Source: Prosapia bicincta (Eukaryota; Arthropoda; Insecta; Hemiptera; Cercopidae). From it: a stretch of 64,000 nt of DNA. The stretch is taken from contig JBAIZL010000006.1 of the NCBI GenBank assembly GCA_036971475.1, positions 15,552,959 through 15,616,958 of the forward strand. Reading direction: 5' to 3'. Positions within the stretch are counted from its first letter, which is position 1. The number at the start of each line of letters is the position of its first letter. Shown here in pieces: positions 45,891 through 59,500 of the stretch. The translations under genes and the position numbers were made by a program. The notes beneath the pieces were generated by a model. That model did not search any database. It was given only the letters and a program-made list of their open reading frames with translations, and was not told the origin of the DNA.

Positions 45891-47800
45891 TAGAACATAT
45901 GTTTTTTATTATCATACAAGAAAACATAATATATGGGGAATAGAAGGAATTGAAAATAACTAATAATTTCAAATTTTGGTAGAATCACATTAATACATTT
46001 AAAGCCAAACATAAATTTGTAATGTAGAATTATAATAATAACTAAGCCTGTACGTATTTGTTTTTAACCAAATTTAACATCGGTTTTTTAACGTCGGGTA
46101 AAGTTCGTATAAATATATTGTTGACAATAAACCTATAGGCCTAAGTGAAAGTGTCATTTTAATATAATCTCAATTTAATCATATTTTTCTTTGTAAGCCC
46201 TTTATATTTTTATTGTCTGGTCTAAGTGATAAAAGAAGTACCAGCGTCACGAAAAAGTCCATAGATTTGTGTTCTAAGTTATCCCAGCTGTTTTCCTTAA
46301 CTTTCTTACTAATTCCTGTTTAGTCTTTATTTCGTTCTTTGTCAATGGCCCCTTTGTAACCCGATCACGGGCTTGGACACATTTAGTAAGGATTTCATAT
46401 AGCCTAATCCTAAAATAGTTTCGTTATAGGAAAAATAATTTTGCTTAAAATATTGTTGCCTATAAATATTGTTTTAAAAATTAACTTATAGTTTGTTTAA
46501 CTCAATTTCGTATTAAATTTTTATCGAAATACTAGTATGTATCTACTTTTCAGGGCTGTATCCGGGGGGGGGGGGTCAGGAGTTTCCCATTAGAAACTTA
46601 ATGATTTTAAATACAAATAAGAAGATACGTAGGGTGAGCTGTGTTAGCCAATATCCGGGTTAAAGCCTCCAATCCTGTTTTTGTATTGAAACATGCTGAG
46701 CAATTTTCCTTTGAATTCTCCAAAGCAATCTCCACTTTAATGGCTACGACTTTACCAACCCCTTCCAAAATCATACCTGGATACACCATTAAAGCTATTT
46801 TACTATTTCTTCGGTAAAGATTTATAAACTTCATTAAAATTAAAGTTTAATCTGAAGGAATAAATATAACTCTGGCCCTAAGTGACATCATCGGAACATA
46901 AACCGGAAGTAATGTAACCGAAAACAGGAAGTGCTATTGATCGTAATAATAAGTACTGTTAGATAACAACATCGGTTAATGAATCATTATTAAATATTTA
47001 ATAATCGGTCATTATAGTGCCGACAAACTATATTTAGTTTTAGGTAACTATGTTAGAAACCTAACTATAGCCTATTTATTGATAGGGTGAATAAATATTG
47101 GTCGCTGAAAGCAATATCAGGGGGAAAGTAAAAAAAAAAAAACAATTTAAATATAAAAGTATTTAACATTTTAAAACTACTGAAAACTATAGATCATTTT
47201 TGCTTCTCCCTCAGAGATACAAAATAACATAGATACATACGCCCGTACAGATTGTCCTAGTATTTTAATATTAAGTAATTTTTATTGCATATGAAAATAG
47301 TTTAAAACCTAAAAGATTCAGTTAGCTAGATAATTGGTGTGTACCTAGTCACCCGCAATTTTATTGGACGGAAAATATAAACACATGTGTAAGTTTTTCC
47401 ACACAAGGGTGGTTACTCCCTACAATTTTTAAAATTATTTACGTTTTTCTTTCTTAAATTTAAAGCTATAAATTTTACAGATTTAGTGAATCTTGTTGAC
47501 TTTTGTTTACCTTAGGTTATTTGAAGGATATTTTCGGCCAACTTGTTGCTGTTAGCACTATTAATTTTTTTTTGTTTTTAGGTATTTCCCTTCTTTATTT
47601 TCGGCTTATAGCCTTTATTTATTTATTTATTTTTCGTTTTCTCCTTCTTTTTATAAGCTTTTCTTTTCTGTTGGTTTCTCTGAACCTTTTATATATTTTT
47701 ATTTTAATTCGTTTTAACCGTAATGGTACTTCAATTTCACCCACCTGGTCTGTCTTTTTAATTTCACTATCGCTATCATAATTTTGCCTACATCTTTTTT
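45891..47800. other. AT-rich stretch, no gene recognised
   Basis: Contains a poly-G run (46566-46575). A minus-strand frame at 46834-46607 and a hydrophobic T-rich plus-strand frame at 47503-47781 have no motif that I know. They are not called. Confidence 0.4.
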
Positions 47801-48790
47801 TTAATTTTCTGGCTCTTGGCCTGTTAGTTCTTTATAGGTAATTGGATTTACCCCTTGCTCCCCGCTTTTGACTGGGCCATGCCCTGTGGACAGGGGATTA
47901 TTATGTATTATTTCTTTAAATTCGTATATTAATTTATGTCTATTTGTTTCTGTGATAATTTTATAGTTTAAATTTTTTCTCATTTTCTCTTTTTATTTTT
48001 TGTAAACCCTACTTGGTCCTTTGAATGTACATCTTTGTAAAGCTCTTTCTCCTTCACAGGATGCTGGTTGTAGCTCCGTCTCCCCACTACCTTTAGTAGC
48101 TTTGCTGATGTTATGTCGCTACGTGTAATTGGGACACCGTTAAGAGGCCAATTGGAAATTTCGAGGTTTCTTTGTGGTAAGTCGATGTCATTTAGTTTGT
48201 GTGCTTTGTTTTTGCAATATAGTTCTTAGGGTGGACGGTTTAATAAAGTCCTGGTGTAAAAACTGTCCATTTATTTCACAGGTTATGAACGACCGTTCAA
48301 GGTTTATTCGGGATTTTAGCTTCCTTAAGGCGTTCATTCATAGTAAGCGGTCGGCTCTTAGGCTATCTACAATTAAGAATGCTAGATCCATGCCCCCCCC
48401 TATTAAATGTATAGTCTGTAGTTTGACTCTTTTAAAGCCCGACCCTAATGCCGTGACCAGACCAACATTAGCCACAGGAAGTTCATAAAACTGAACCCCT
48501 TGTTATTTTAGGGCTAAATATTTGCTGGTTTGAATCACAGACATCTGGGCTGTTGTATCGATTTCAGCTGTTACCTCTTGATCGTTTATGTAACATTGAA
48601 TTGCTAGACACTGATCTATTTGCCTACTGTATTCTATTAAGTCGTTTACCTCCTCTAAAAATTCGTCCCTAAGCACATGCTACCATGGAAAGTCCCACCA
48701 GGCGTATGTCTTTATCAGGATGGTACACCGGACTATCCATGTCTTTGTTATTAGCCTGGGCAACCCTAGCGACCAGAGATCCTCCATAAT
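47801..48790 (-). pseudogene. LTR-retrotransposon gag-pol remnant with retropepsin-like protease
   Basis: The minus strand from about 48650 reads IQCYINDQEVTAEIDTTAQM then SVIQTSKYLAL, a stop, VGLVTALGSGFKRVKLQTI and later LERSFITCEINGQ. This is the layout of a retropepsin: a strand, the D-T-G/S active site (here DTT), and a C-terminal strand-helix. Further down, 47983-47801 reads YKIITETNRHKLIYEFKEII, as expected for the linker before RT. Several stops break it. Upstream (48790-48660) AYYGGSLVARVAQA may be gag. Ty3/gypsy-like is likely but not certain. Confidence 0.45.
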
Positions 48791-50480
48791 AGGCTTTTTT
48801 TTGTATTGGTCACTTACAAGATAACGAATAAAAAAATTGCTTCCGTATAAAAAGTATAATATGTTGTGCTTTATAAGTAAGAATATTTCTGTAGCGAAAA
48901 ACTACTAAATTAACGCGAGGAATTAATTCGTGCACGCCATTGTACTCGGCGCGCATGTGTGTTAAATTGGTATTTAATTGTAGTCGTTAAAAAAATATTT
49001 GAAAATATTATTTTCCAATTTACTCGGCATAGAAGTTTAAATCAGTAACCACCTACCGTCATCTGACTAGGAATTAACTGTTAAAATAATATTTATCAGT
49101 GAAAGTGTGGTGTGTCACGACGAGTGACATAACGATTGTTACGTCACGGCACACGTGACCCTCCGGCCTCACATAGACTAAATCAACGCCAAATAACACA
49201 ACCGGAGATAAATCGTCCACGGCTGGATGGATTCTTTAATTATTCCGGCAGGCGGAATGTTCTCATGTAAGCACTGTCATTTGCAGGTTAGTTGGGGATA
49301 AATGGTGGTACGAAGGGGAAATGCAGGACGCAGATCAGGTGATTGGCTGTAATATCTTGTAAATAGGACCAGAGTTAGAAAAGCGCCATTTCTGGGCTAA
49401 GCAACAGTTTTCTTCACAATAGTATTCAAACAATCCAGAAGGACCATTGCTGACACGTAGCACACAAACTTGACCAATTAAGTGTTGCATTAGCTGTTCT
49501 TAGTGCCCGACTCGCTGTGTAACCTGCACAAGCTAGAAACACTAGAAGCCTCTACCTTAGTACTTACATATCCGAAATTAAAGTACAGCAAAACCAATGA
49601 GAACAGCTCAAGGCAATATCGTATGAATATAAAAAAGTGCAAAGGGGAAGAATAACTCAAATAAATGCACCAGGTAGCGTGACCTGTTGACCTAATGGTT
49701 TGGCGTGAACTATAGCATCGATTGTTTTAAGAGTGTAAGAAAACCAACCTATATTTAACATTTTACTACAAAAATAGCATGACTTTAGTGGATGAATGCA
49801 ATCTGTAAGAAGGTTCACTTGAAAATATCTCGGAGTGGTGATCAATGCAATGAGGTTACGGTCGATCACAAATGATTGACAGATTGAACCACATCGACCT
49901 TACGGCACAACGTGAAAACAATGCAGAAGTATTCGCTTTTTAGTCCCCAGCTTTCGAGACGTTTCACAGGAGTCGCGCCTAATATACAGGAAGAGATCGC
50001 GGCCGGACATTGGAGCGGGTCGACGCTAGAAAGCTCCGAACTTGCCTTGCAACACGTTTCGTATTGGAATAAACATGTAAAAACTGGATTCTGGGACGCT
50101 ATTACGCATCGCAACTGGACTTAATTCCTTTAGGGAGCGATGCTAAAGGTTCGCTAACTATTCGTTGATGAATTCTGAAGCAATAATCTGAATCGGAGCG
50201 GCTAGAAGACAATGCGTCGTCGGTCAGTTCAAACAGAAGCAATCACTTGATGGCTTGTTGCATTAGCACAGATGTAGGCGCACGGATTCTCATTTTCAAC
50301 TAATATTTAGCACAGATTATTTCCTCTCTAATGAATCTGTCACGTCGGTTGGAAGGCTTGGCAAGCTGTAGGTTAGAGGGGCTGCGGACCTGGGGAAATA
50401 TGGACTTCGGGGCCTTATGGTGCCAAGGGCCATGTACTTAGGATAACGCATATAAAAGTAATGCTATTGTCATTATTGAT
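48791..50480. other. Less AT-rich stretch, function unknown
   Basis: 49138-49160 holds TTACGTCA next to CACGTG, promoter-like but also possible in an LTR. An unrecognised plus-strand frame (49912-50124, 70 codons: SPQLSRRFTG, IAAGHWSGST, YWNKHVKTGFW) has good protein-like composition but no frame-supporting splice sites, and the opposite strand is open too. I do not call it a gene. Confidence 0.3.
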
Positions 50481-51536
50481 AAAAATGAACACATAGCTAA
50501 AACAGAATAATATGTTATTGTAAATGACAATCAAATTTGCAAAATATACAAAGACCTTACGAATAAATTTTAAAATAAAATAAAAGTAGTAAAATCTTCA
50601 TATAAACTATTTAATAAAAATACTGTTAGCATCTATATAAACGGTAATCCGAAAATTCCAACAATAAATGGAGCTATTAAATTACATAAAATAGATAGGC
50701 CAATAAGGACTGTTAATAAATTTTAGTAATGATCAATTTTATAAAATATCAAAAAATATGGTAAATATTCTTAAAGGTAAAGTAAATTTAAATAATAAAC
50801 ATACTATCATAAATTCTATTGATTTTTTTGAAAAGCTAAATTTAATTAAAATAGGTAATAGTACAAAATTAATATCATTAGATATAAAAAAATGTGTACA
50901 AACATACCTAAAAATAAACTCAAGAAATTATAAAATCTAAATTAGAACACGAGAATGATAAATAATTAACATTAGACATTTTAATGACACAATTTATAAA
51001 CAAGAAGATGGTCTTACTATGGGCTCCCCATTATCAAGTATAATATCTGAAATATTTTTACAACAATTAGATAGTAAAATTCATTAAATTATAAAAACAT
51101 ATGATAAAAATGGTTATTTGTTTAGATATGTAGACGATGAAATGTACTATATCAAACAATAATGTATGAATTTAACAAATATTTCGGATAAAATAAATGA
51201 AATTAATACAAATATCGATTTAACTTATGAAATGGATACAAATATTAAAATAAATTTTCTAGATTTAACAATATTAAGAAAAATGAAGAATTTGAATATA
51301 TGATATACCGTAAACTAACACAAACAAACCAAATTATACCAAATAATTCTAATCATCCATATAAGCAAAAAATGTGTGCTTTATACAAGTTATTAAACAT
51401 ACAATATCAAGACCACAGTGGTGCAATATATTACAATGAAAATATTGTAAGGAACCCAAATACCACACAAATAACTTTAAAAAAATTAAAAAAATTACTT
51501 AAGATTAAACCCTTTAGGTTTAATCATAAGTAACTT
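50480..51536 (+). pseudogene. Old PLE reverse transcriptase (separate lineage)
   Basis: Successive + strand frames read IKLHKIDRPIRTV (PLE motif near GLPKIHK), KLISLDIKKCVQTYL (SLDVxNxYT), LTMGSPLSSIISEIFLQQL and LFRYVDDEMYYI (catalytic YVDD), then FLDLTIL and YRKLTQTNQIIPNNSNHPYK. The order is that of a complete RT, broken by at least three stops or shifts. The frame ends FRFNHK and TAA just before an LTR insertion at 51537. Confidence 0.8.
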
Positions 51537-52487
51537 TGTAACACTCTTAAAAATAAGGTGTTACATATAAATTCATTTATATAATTAATTTTTATTTAAT
51601 AATTATATCTTAACAATATAAAAGAAAATTTTTGTTTTCTTTGTACAATTGTAATTCTAGGGTAAGTTTCGAGCACCCCTAGCGAGTAAAAATGTAAAAT
51701 ATCGTACGAGTTAGTAACTTGAGGTAATAACCCACATCACCCCATGTGACGTAAGCATGGTCTGATATCGCCTGATCCGATGCACCAATAAAAAAAATTC
51801 AAAATAATAACCAAGGGTGGGAAATTCCGTTGGCGTGCCCTTGCAGAAGCCCCACTTCTCCTGAGGTTCCCGAACAGAACAGACGTAATGGCATTTTCGG
51901 ACATAACTTAGAAATTTATAAGCTTCCAGTATTCAAAATTTAAGATGTCAAGGCCGGTACCAAATTATATAAACGCAACAAAAGAAGAAGTCAGAATCGA
52001 TTGTTTATGTGTTTCCAATAAGTAAAAGTTTATATCATTTTGTATAAGAGCGCTGATCCCAGGAGCGGTGTGCAGTGATTAGTGATTCCAAAAGCCATGG
52101 CCAATGTTTAATATGTGTTAAAGTGTTTAACAAGTAATGTGCACAACCAGGTACGTTTTATATAATAATAAAGAAAATGTATTTTAATGTTAACTAAGTT
52201 GAATTTTAATTGATAAAGGGTTAACACATAAACGGTAGAAATTGTCCTTTGAATATTCATTTCAAAATTAATTTGGAAAACTTAAGTTACTATCTTCTCG
52301 ATATATATAAATTTTAAAGGTTAATAAGTAATTAAAATGAATGGAATAATTAGCAGTAATTAAAAGATAGTTACACGACACATTGGTGTCTTTTGTTCTA
52401 TTGTAATTGGTCATTGATTAATAAATTGTCTAATTTTGTATTTTAAAACTAAAAATTCTCATTTCCCAAGTAACCTAGCCCGTTACA
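51537..52487 (+). mobile_element. Solo LTR with 4-bp target duplication
   Basis: Begins TGTAACAC and ends GTTACA, bracketed by ACTT on both sides (51533-51536 and 52488-52491). It aligns with 31470-33150. Inside are agtgacgtaagcatg-like, tatataataataaagaaaatg and aagccatggccaatg words that may include promoter and poly(A) signals. No internal coding region remains, as expected after LTR-LTR recombination. The 4-bp duplication fits Ty3/gypsy-like integration. Confidence 0.75.
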
Positions 52488-53230
52488 ACTTGTTTTATTT
52501 TTAATTTTTTATTATTTTTGTGGTATTTGGGTTCTTGCCAATATTTCCATTGTAACTTATTAAACAGATTGCATAAAATCTCCATGAATAAAGAAAATAG
52601 AATGAGAAAAAAAACATAATTTATCAAATAGCAATAGAAAACGGTTATAAAAAGAAAACTGTCGACAAACTTAATTATAATAATTTTTAAAAAACAACAA
52701 ATTAATTTAATTTACAAAAATTGTGATGAGAACAATATGGAGTTCATTTATATTTACAGGCGATGAAGTAAAAATATCTCCAAATTATTTAAAGATACAA
52801 ATGTTAAAATTGCATACAAAACTAAAAATAAAATAATAAGCATAATGGATAACAATAATAAAACAAATAATATGCAATAAAAAGGTAGTGTTTATAAATT
52901 GGAATGGGAAAGTTGAAGTAAAACGTATATAGGCCAAACCAAGAAAAAATTAAAAGAAAGACATAAAAAACTTTTAAATGTTTATAAAAAACAGAAATGT
53001 ACAAATCAAATTTTGCAAATCATTGTATTAATAACAATCACAAATTTCCAAATATAGAAAATATGAAACTTATAAAAGAAATTAATAAAGGATAAAGAAT
53101 GAATATATATGAAGCATTCGAAAAATATAAATACAGTAATAATAACAAATTAATAAATGAACGAATACAAATAAGATATACATTTGATACTATATTTAAT
53201 GCCTATAATAATACGGGAACAATATAAACT
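52488..53230 (+). pseudogene. Old PLE GIY-YIG endonuclease, downstream part of the split element
   Basis: At 52884-52995 the + strand reads GSVYKLEWES, a stop, then KTYIGQTKKKLKERHKKL: GxVY, YIGQT and the arginine helix of a PLE endonuclease. The usual CxxC cysteines are changed. Upstream pieces are linker. It belongs with the RT at 50480-51536. The solo LTR sits between them. Confidence 0.7.
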
Positions 53231-53919
53231 TGGCAATATTGTAATAAATTTGACAACAATGCTGATTTTAATTTAACATAATATGGAACCAATCTTGAGG
53301 CATATGATTCTACTTTTCATGATTTTGAATAGGATTCTAATTTTTTAATATGACTCAATCACTCCAAAATCCACATCATTAGCTAAGGAAGCCTAATGGA
53401 CTTTTGATCATTTACCTTAATGCTTGTCCCTTCCCCTTAAAGTAACTTCATGCAGACCAGTGCCACTTTTATGTTGCGGTTTTGTTCTCCGCAACTGTCA
53501 CTGAACATAACTACATGGTTATGTACAGCATTCCTACATTTTCAGGAACTTTGCCGCGTAAGTGCTTTACCAAACAAGATACAATTTCTTGTGATCCAGG
53601 AGGCTACCAAGTGGGTACATTTCCTCTAGCAAGTGCTGCCTTACGTAAATGTGACTGTTTACTCTCATAGAGTAGTGAAGTAAGCCACACCTACACCACT
53701 GTTAGCTATTCCATCAAATATCAGCTATTTTATTTCCAACTTTTTTTCACTGCCTCCGGAATTGACGTTACAATGTGGTTTTGACTTGAGCCACTTTTCC
53801 AAATTATGAAATAAGGTATCAGAATCCAAAACAGCATTGAACTACGTTTTAAAAAAAGTGATTTACACCACTTTCCCCTTCAATGGCTCATATGTTGAAT
53901 ACTTGGATTATTATATTAT
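53231..53919. other. Spacer, nothing recognised
   Basis: No gene or repeat that I can assign. Confidence 0.4.
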
Positions 53920-54551
<632 letters not shown>

Positions 54552-54865
54552 CTCACATAAGCGTAAATAACATATTTATCAGGCCATTGAGTTTTAACCA
54601 ATGTCGCTTAGCAACATGAGTAGCGAGTCCGGAACCCTGAAGGACGGACGGCGGCCTGTGGTCGTGGAAAGTATTTAGTGACGTGTAAACACAAATACAT
54701 TTGTCCTGTAAAAACTAAATTTATAAAAAGGTAACGCTGACCAAGGTCGCTATAAATAAAACTTAAGTGACAAAGAAATCAACAAAAAAATAAGTTTAAA
54801 TAAATATTTCGACAGTTTTTCTATTCCTTTTATTAGTTCACACTCTTCATATATATATATATTTA

Positions 54866-55058
54866 TAGGTTAGACTAGGCTAGGTTAAGGTAGGTTACGT
54901 TAGGTTAGGTTATACTAGGTTAGGCTACATCAGGTTATTTTAGGTTAGATTAAGTTAGGTTAGGTTAGGTTAGGCTAAATTAAACAAGGTTAGGCTACGT
55001 TAGGTTAAGTTACATTAGGTTAGGTTAAGCTGCGATAGGTTAGTTTAGGTTAGGTAAT
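54866..55058 (+). repeat. Degenerate (TTAGG)n-like pentamer array
   Basis: About 190 bp of taggttaggt-type words with many single-base changes. TTAGG is the canonical insect telomere repeat. This array is interstitial and decayed. Confidence 0.85.
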
Positions 55059-56546
55059 CACTCATACAACATAAAAAACATTGTATACCAAAAGCGAATG
55101 GATCTACGTATTGTATTAATATCCTGCATTGTGTTGCTTGCCTAGAGCAATGGATAGTGCTCCAAGAAAGCATCATAATGATCTCAGGGTAATGTATAAT
55201 TCTATAAAACTAACTGTACAATATTCTTTGGAATTAATCGACGTCAGACAGGGCCTACAGAGGCAGCGTTTGCTGAAGTAAAGAAGACGGTAATCTCTAT
55301 CTTTCCGTATTATTTGAAGCTACTGGTGATTCTACTTCCAGAAGTAGTTGTAACTAAAGACAGAAATATGTTGCACGCTGTAACATCGTTCAAAAGTACT
55401 TTAAAAGTTAATTATCTCATCTCTAATTCCTTGTTATATTTGGTAAAAATGCATTTAAATCTAGCATACAACCAAGACGGGACTAGCCTAAGATTATTTC
55501 AAAATATTTTTAAGGAACATTCTTGTTTAAGGAATGTCCGAATTCACAGGGACAAGGGAATCTTGTGCTGCCAACCCCGGAGTGTCTGCTGTGTTTTAGT
55601 GAAGTCGAAAGGCTTCCTCATCTTCAAGGAAGCCTATATCTACTGGTCAAGCTGGTCAAACTACCAAGGGTGGGTATTGGCTAGTAAGTAATTCATGGTT
55701 AGAACTTCATATTATGTATGAGTAGAAAACCTGTACAAGAGCAATAAGAGAAAACTAAAAGCAACATTTTGACGATCTTAAGAAATTAGCCAGGCATGGC
55801 TAGGCTAGGCTTACACAACTTAACTGTTCATTTAATAAAATAATTAACAAATAAAATAGTTATTTGCTTATAATAGGTGTATGAAGAAGGATTAGTAGCG
55901 TGGCAAGTGGAAAGACAACTGTGCGACGTGACGTAAATAGTTTGGTGGCCACAATGTCGTGTGAACAAGGAAACCTATTAGCCCTTCTGGACATTGCATT
56001 GCAAAACCTAATAAAGCAAAGAACGGAAAGTTGAAAAGTCGCTACACGAAACAACAGGCACAATAAATATAATTACGATTATGACTTCAGAGCAGAGAAG
56101 GCCGTTTGAGCCTCTCAGTGCCTTTCTATACTCTTAACAAGGATACGGTCTGGCCTATTTATATACTTGTAACAGGAATTATAAATGTTGAATTACATAA
56201 TAAATATATATATACCCTGCGTTGAACTTCCATTTTAAGAAAATTAAAGTATAATTTCTGTGCTAAATAATTAAAAAAAGCTTTTATACTTACAAACACC
56301 CCCCCCCCCTATTCCGACACGTTTTTTAAAAATCCACTAATGTCAAAAATATGCTAGATATTTAATAATTTAAAATACAAAGCTATCAGTAATTATAATT
56401 CTTACGGGAATTTCTCTTTTACTAAATGTTAAATACAATTATATCAACCCAGTATTATATTAGTTAAAAAAACAAATTATACAATAGTGGTAGCAATGTT
56501 GGCACTGTATAGACAGAACAGATTAATAGTCCTATTAATAGCTTAC
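55059..56546. other. Spacer with an unrecognised open frame
   Basis: 55314-55691 (+) is open for 125 codons (MKLLVILLPEVVV, CLRNVRIHRDKGILCC, YWSSWSNYQGWVLASK) but has no motif that I know and no supporting splice sites. A poly-C run lies at 56301-56310. Confidence 0.25.
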
Positions 56547-59500
56547 TGGTATACCCTTCATAGTATAAGCTTATTCTTATACCTCTTTATAGTGTAAGCT
56601 TATTCTTATACCTCTTTATAGTGTAAGCTTATTCTTATACCTCTTTATAGTGTAAGCTTATTCTTATACCTCTTTATAGTATAAGCTTATTCTTATACCT
56701 CTTTATAGTATAAGCTTATTCTTATACCTCTTTATAGTGTAAGCTTATTCTTATACCTCTTTATAGTGTAAGCTTATTCTTATACCTCTTTATAGTGTAA
56801 GCTTATTCTTATACCTCTTTATAGTATAAGCTTATTCTTATACCACTTTATAGTGTAAGCTTATTCTTATACCTCTTTATAGTGTAAGCTTATTCTTATA
56901 CCTCTTTATAGTGTAAGCTTATTCTTATACCTCTTTATAGTGTAAGCTCATTCTTATACCACTTTATAGTGTAAGCTTATTCTTATACCTTTTTATAGTG
57001 TAAGCTCATCCTTATACCACTTTATAGTGTAAGCTTATTCTTATACCTCTTTATAGTATAAGCTTATTATTATACCTCTTTATAGTGTAAGCTTATTCTT
57101 ATACCTCTTTATAGTGTAAGCTTATTCTTATACCTCTTTATAGTGTAAGCTTATTCTTATACCTCTTTATAGTAAAAGTTTACTGGTATACATCTTCATA
57201 GTACAGTAAACTCCCGATTATCCGTGGGCGGATTAACCGGTTTGCGGATTATCCGGGGTCTGCCATTGTTTTACAAATATCCAATTTTTATTAACATCAG
57301 ATTCATTAATGTTTTTTTAACCACTCAACGCGACACAAAATCTGGTAAAAACAACGATCATAAAAATAAATTGAGTTATCTCAAATAACGCAAGGGTAAA
57401 CGATAACTGTCCTGTACGACTAAATGAACCAACACGTGTTGGGAATAGACTACTGTATATAAGAGACAATGACAAAATTCTTGGACGCCCGAAAACCTAA
57501 TGTGTATCATAAGACTGTAAACAAATGTCAGCTAATCTCAGCTATAAATAGTCTAAGACGTGACATACGCATTATCCATGTCTGTCATATACATTATCGA
57601 TCTTTATGGCTTTGTGACACAAGTAGAAACAAACATTCCGAGTTGAACGTTGAGTGGTTATTATAATAAAATAAGTAGTAGGTAGTTTAAATTTTTATGC
57701 GATATTTTTATTTCTCTGTCTTTTTTATTGAATTTTATTTTTTGTCATGCAGTATTTTATCATTTGTATTAGTTGATATTTTATGTAAATTTCCTTTTTT
57801 TTTTGTTGTAAACCGATAAATAAAACAACATTTTAATGTCTAATGCACTGTTTTAAATTACATATGTACATGCATACTTACTTTTGACATACACTTATGT
57901 ACGTATTGTAAATAGTTAGACAAATAAATGTACGTGTTATAATACATCGACATTTTAAATTATTTTCTGTATTTATTTTGTCTTCTGAAGATTATTTGAG
58001 AATTGCACTAACCGGTGTCATTAGTTGTGTAACTTATGGTATAATAATAGATTATCGATCGTTTTGCGTATTCTTTGTTCATAGCGGATTATTCGGGGAA
58101 TTCGTTATCCGGCGTTGCCGGGCTACCCTAATCCACGGATAATCGGGAGTTTACTGTATAAGCTTATTCTTATACCTCTTTATGGTATAAGCTTATTCTT
58201 ATACCTCTTTATAGTAAAAGTTTACTGGTATACCACTTTATAGTATAAGCTTATTCTTATACCTCTTTATGGTATAAGCTTATTCTTATACCTCTTTATA
58301 GTAAAAGTTTACTGCTATACCACTTTATAGTATAAGCTTATTCTTATACCTCTTTATGGTATAAGCTTATTCTTATACCTCTTTATAGTAAAAGTTTACT
58401 GGTATACCACTTTATAGTATAAGCTCATTCTTATACCTCTTTATGGTATAAGCTCATCCTTATACCTCTTTATAGTATAAGCTTATTCTTATACCTCTTT
58501 ATAGTAAAAGTTTACTGGTATACCACTTTATAGTATAAGCTTATTCTTATACTTCTTTATGGTATAACCTTATTCTTATACCTCTTTATAGTAAAAGTTT
58601 ACTGGTATACCACTTTACAGTATAAGCTTATACTTATAACTCTTTATGGTATAAGCTTATTCTTATACCTCTTTATAGTAAAAGTTTACTGGTATACCAC
58701 TTTATAGTATAAGCTTATTCTTATACTTCTTTATGGTATAAGCTTATTCTTATACCTCTTTATAGTAAAAGTTTACTGGTATACCACTTTATAGTATAAG
58801 CTTATTCTTATACCTCTTTATGGTATAAGCTTATTCTTATACCTCTTTATAGTAAAAGTTTACTGGTATACCACTTTATAGTATAAGCTTATTCTTATAC
58901 CTCTTTATGGTATAAGCTTATTCTTATACCTCTTTATAGTAAAAGTTTACTGGTATACCACTTTATAGTATAAGCTTATTCTTATACCTCTTTATGGTAT
59001 AAGCTTATTCTTATACCTCTTTATAGTAAAAGTTTACTGGTATACCACTTTATAATATAAGCTTATTCTTACACCTCTTTATGGTATAAGCTTATTCTTA
59101 TACCTCTTTATAGTAAAAGTTTACTGGTATACCACTTTATAGTATAAGCTTATTCTTATACCTCTTTATGGTATACGCTCATCCTTATACCTCTTTATAG
59201 TATAAGCTTATTCTTATACCTCTTTATAGTAAAAGTTTACTGGTATACCACTTTATAGAATAAGCTTATTCTTATATCTCTTTATAGTAAAAGTTTACTG
59301 GTATACCACTTTATGGTATAAGCTTATTCTTATACCTCTTCATGGTATAAGCTCATCCTTATACCTCTTTATAGTATAAGCTTATTCTTATACCTCTTCA
59401 TGGTATAAGCTCATCCTTATACCTCTTTATAGTATAAGCTTATTCTTATACATCTTCATGGTATAAGCTCATCCTTATACCTCTTTATAGTATAAGCTTA

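Noticed and set aside
49866..50124. Overlapping open frames on both strands
   Set aside because: Both strands are open over the same bases with no known motif or splice support, so neither is called.
57469..57666. 65-codon frame inside the Tigger-like element
   Set aside because: No DDE or CENPB-type helix-turn-helix motifs; length and composition are what chance allows.
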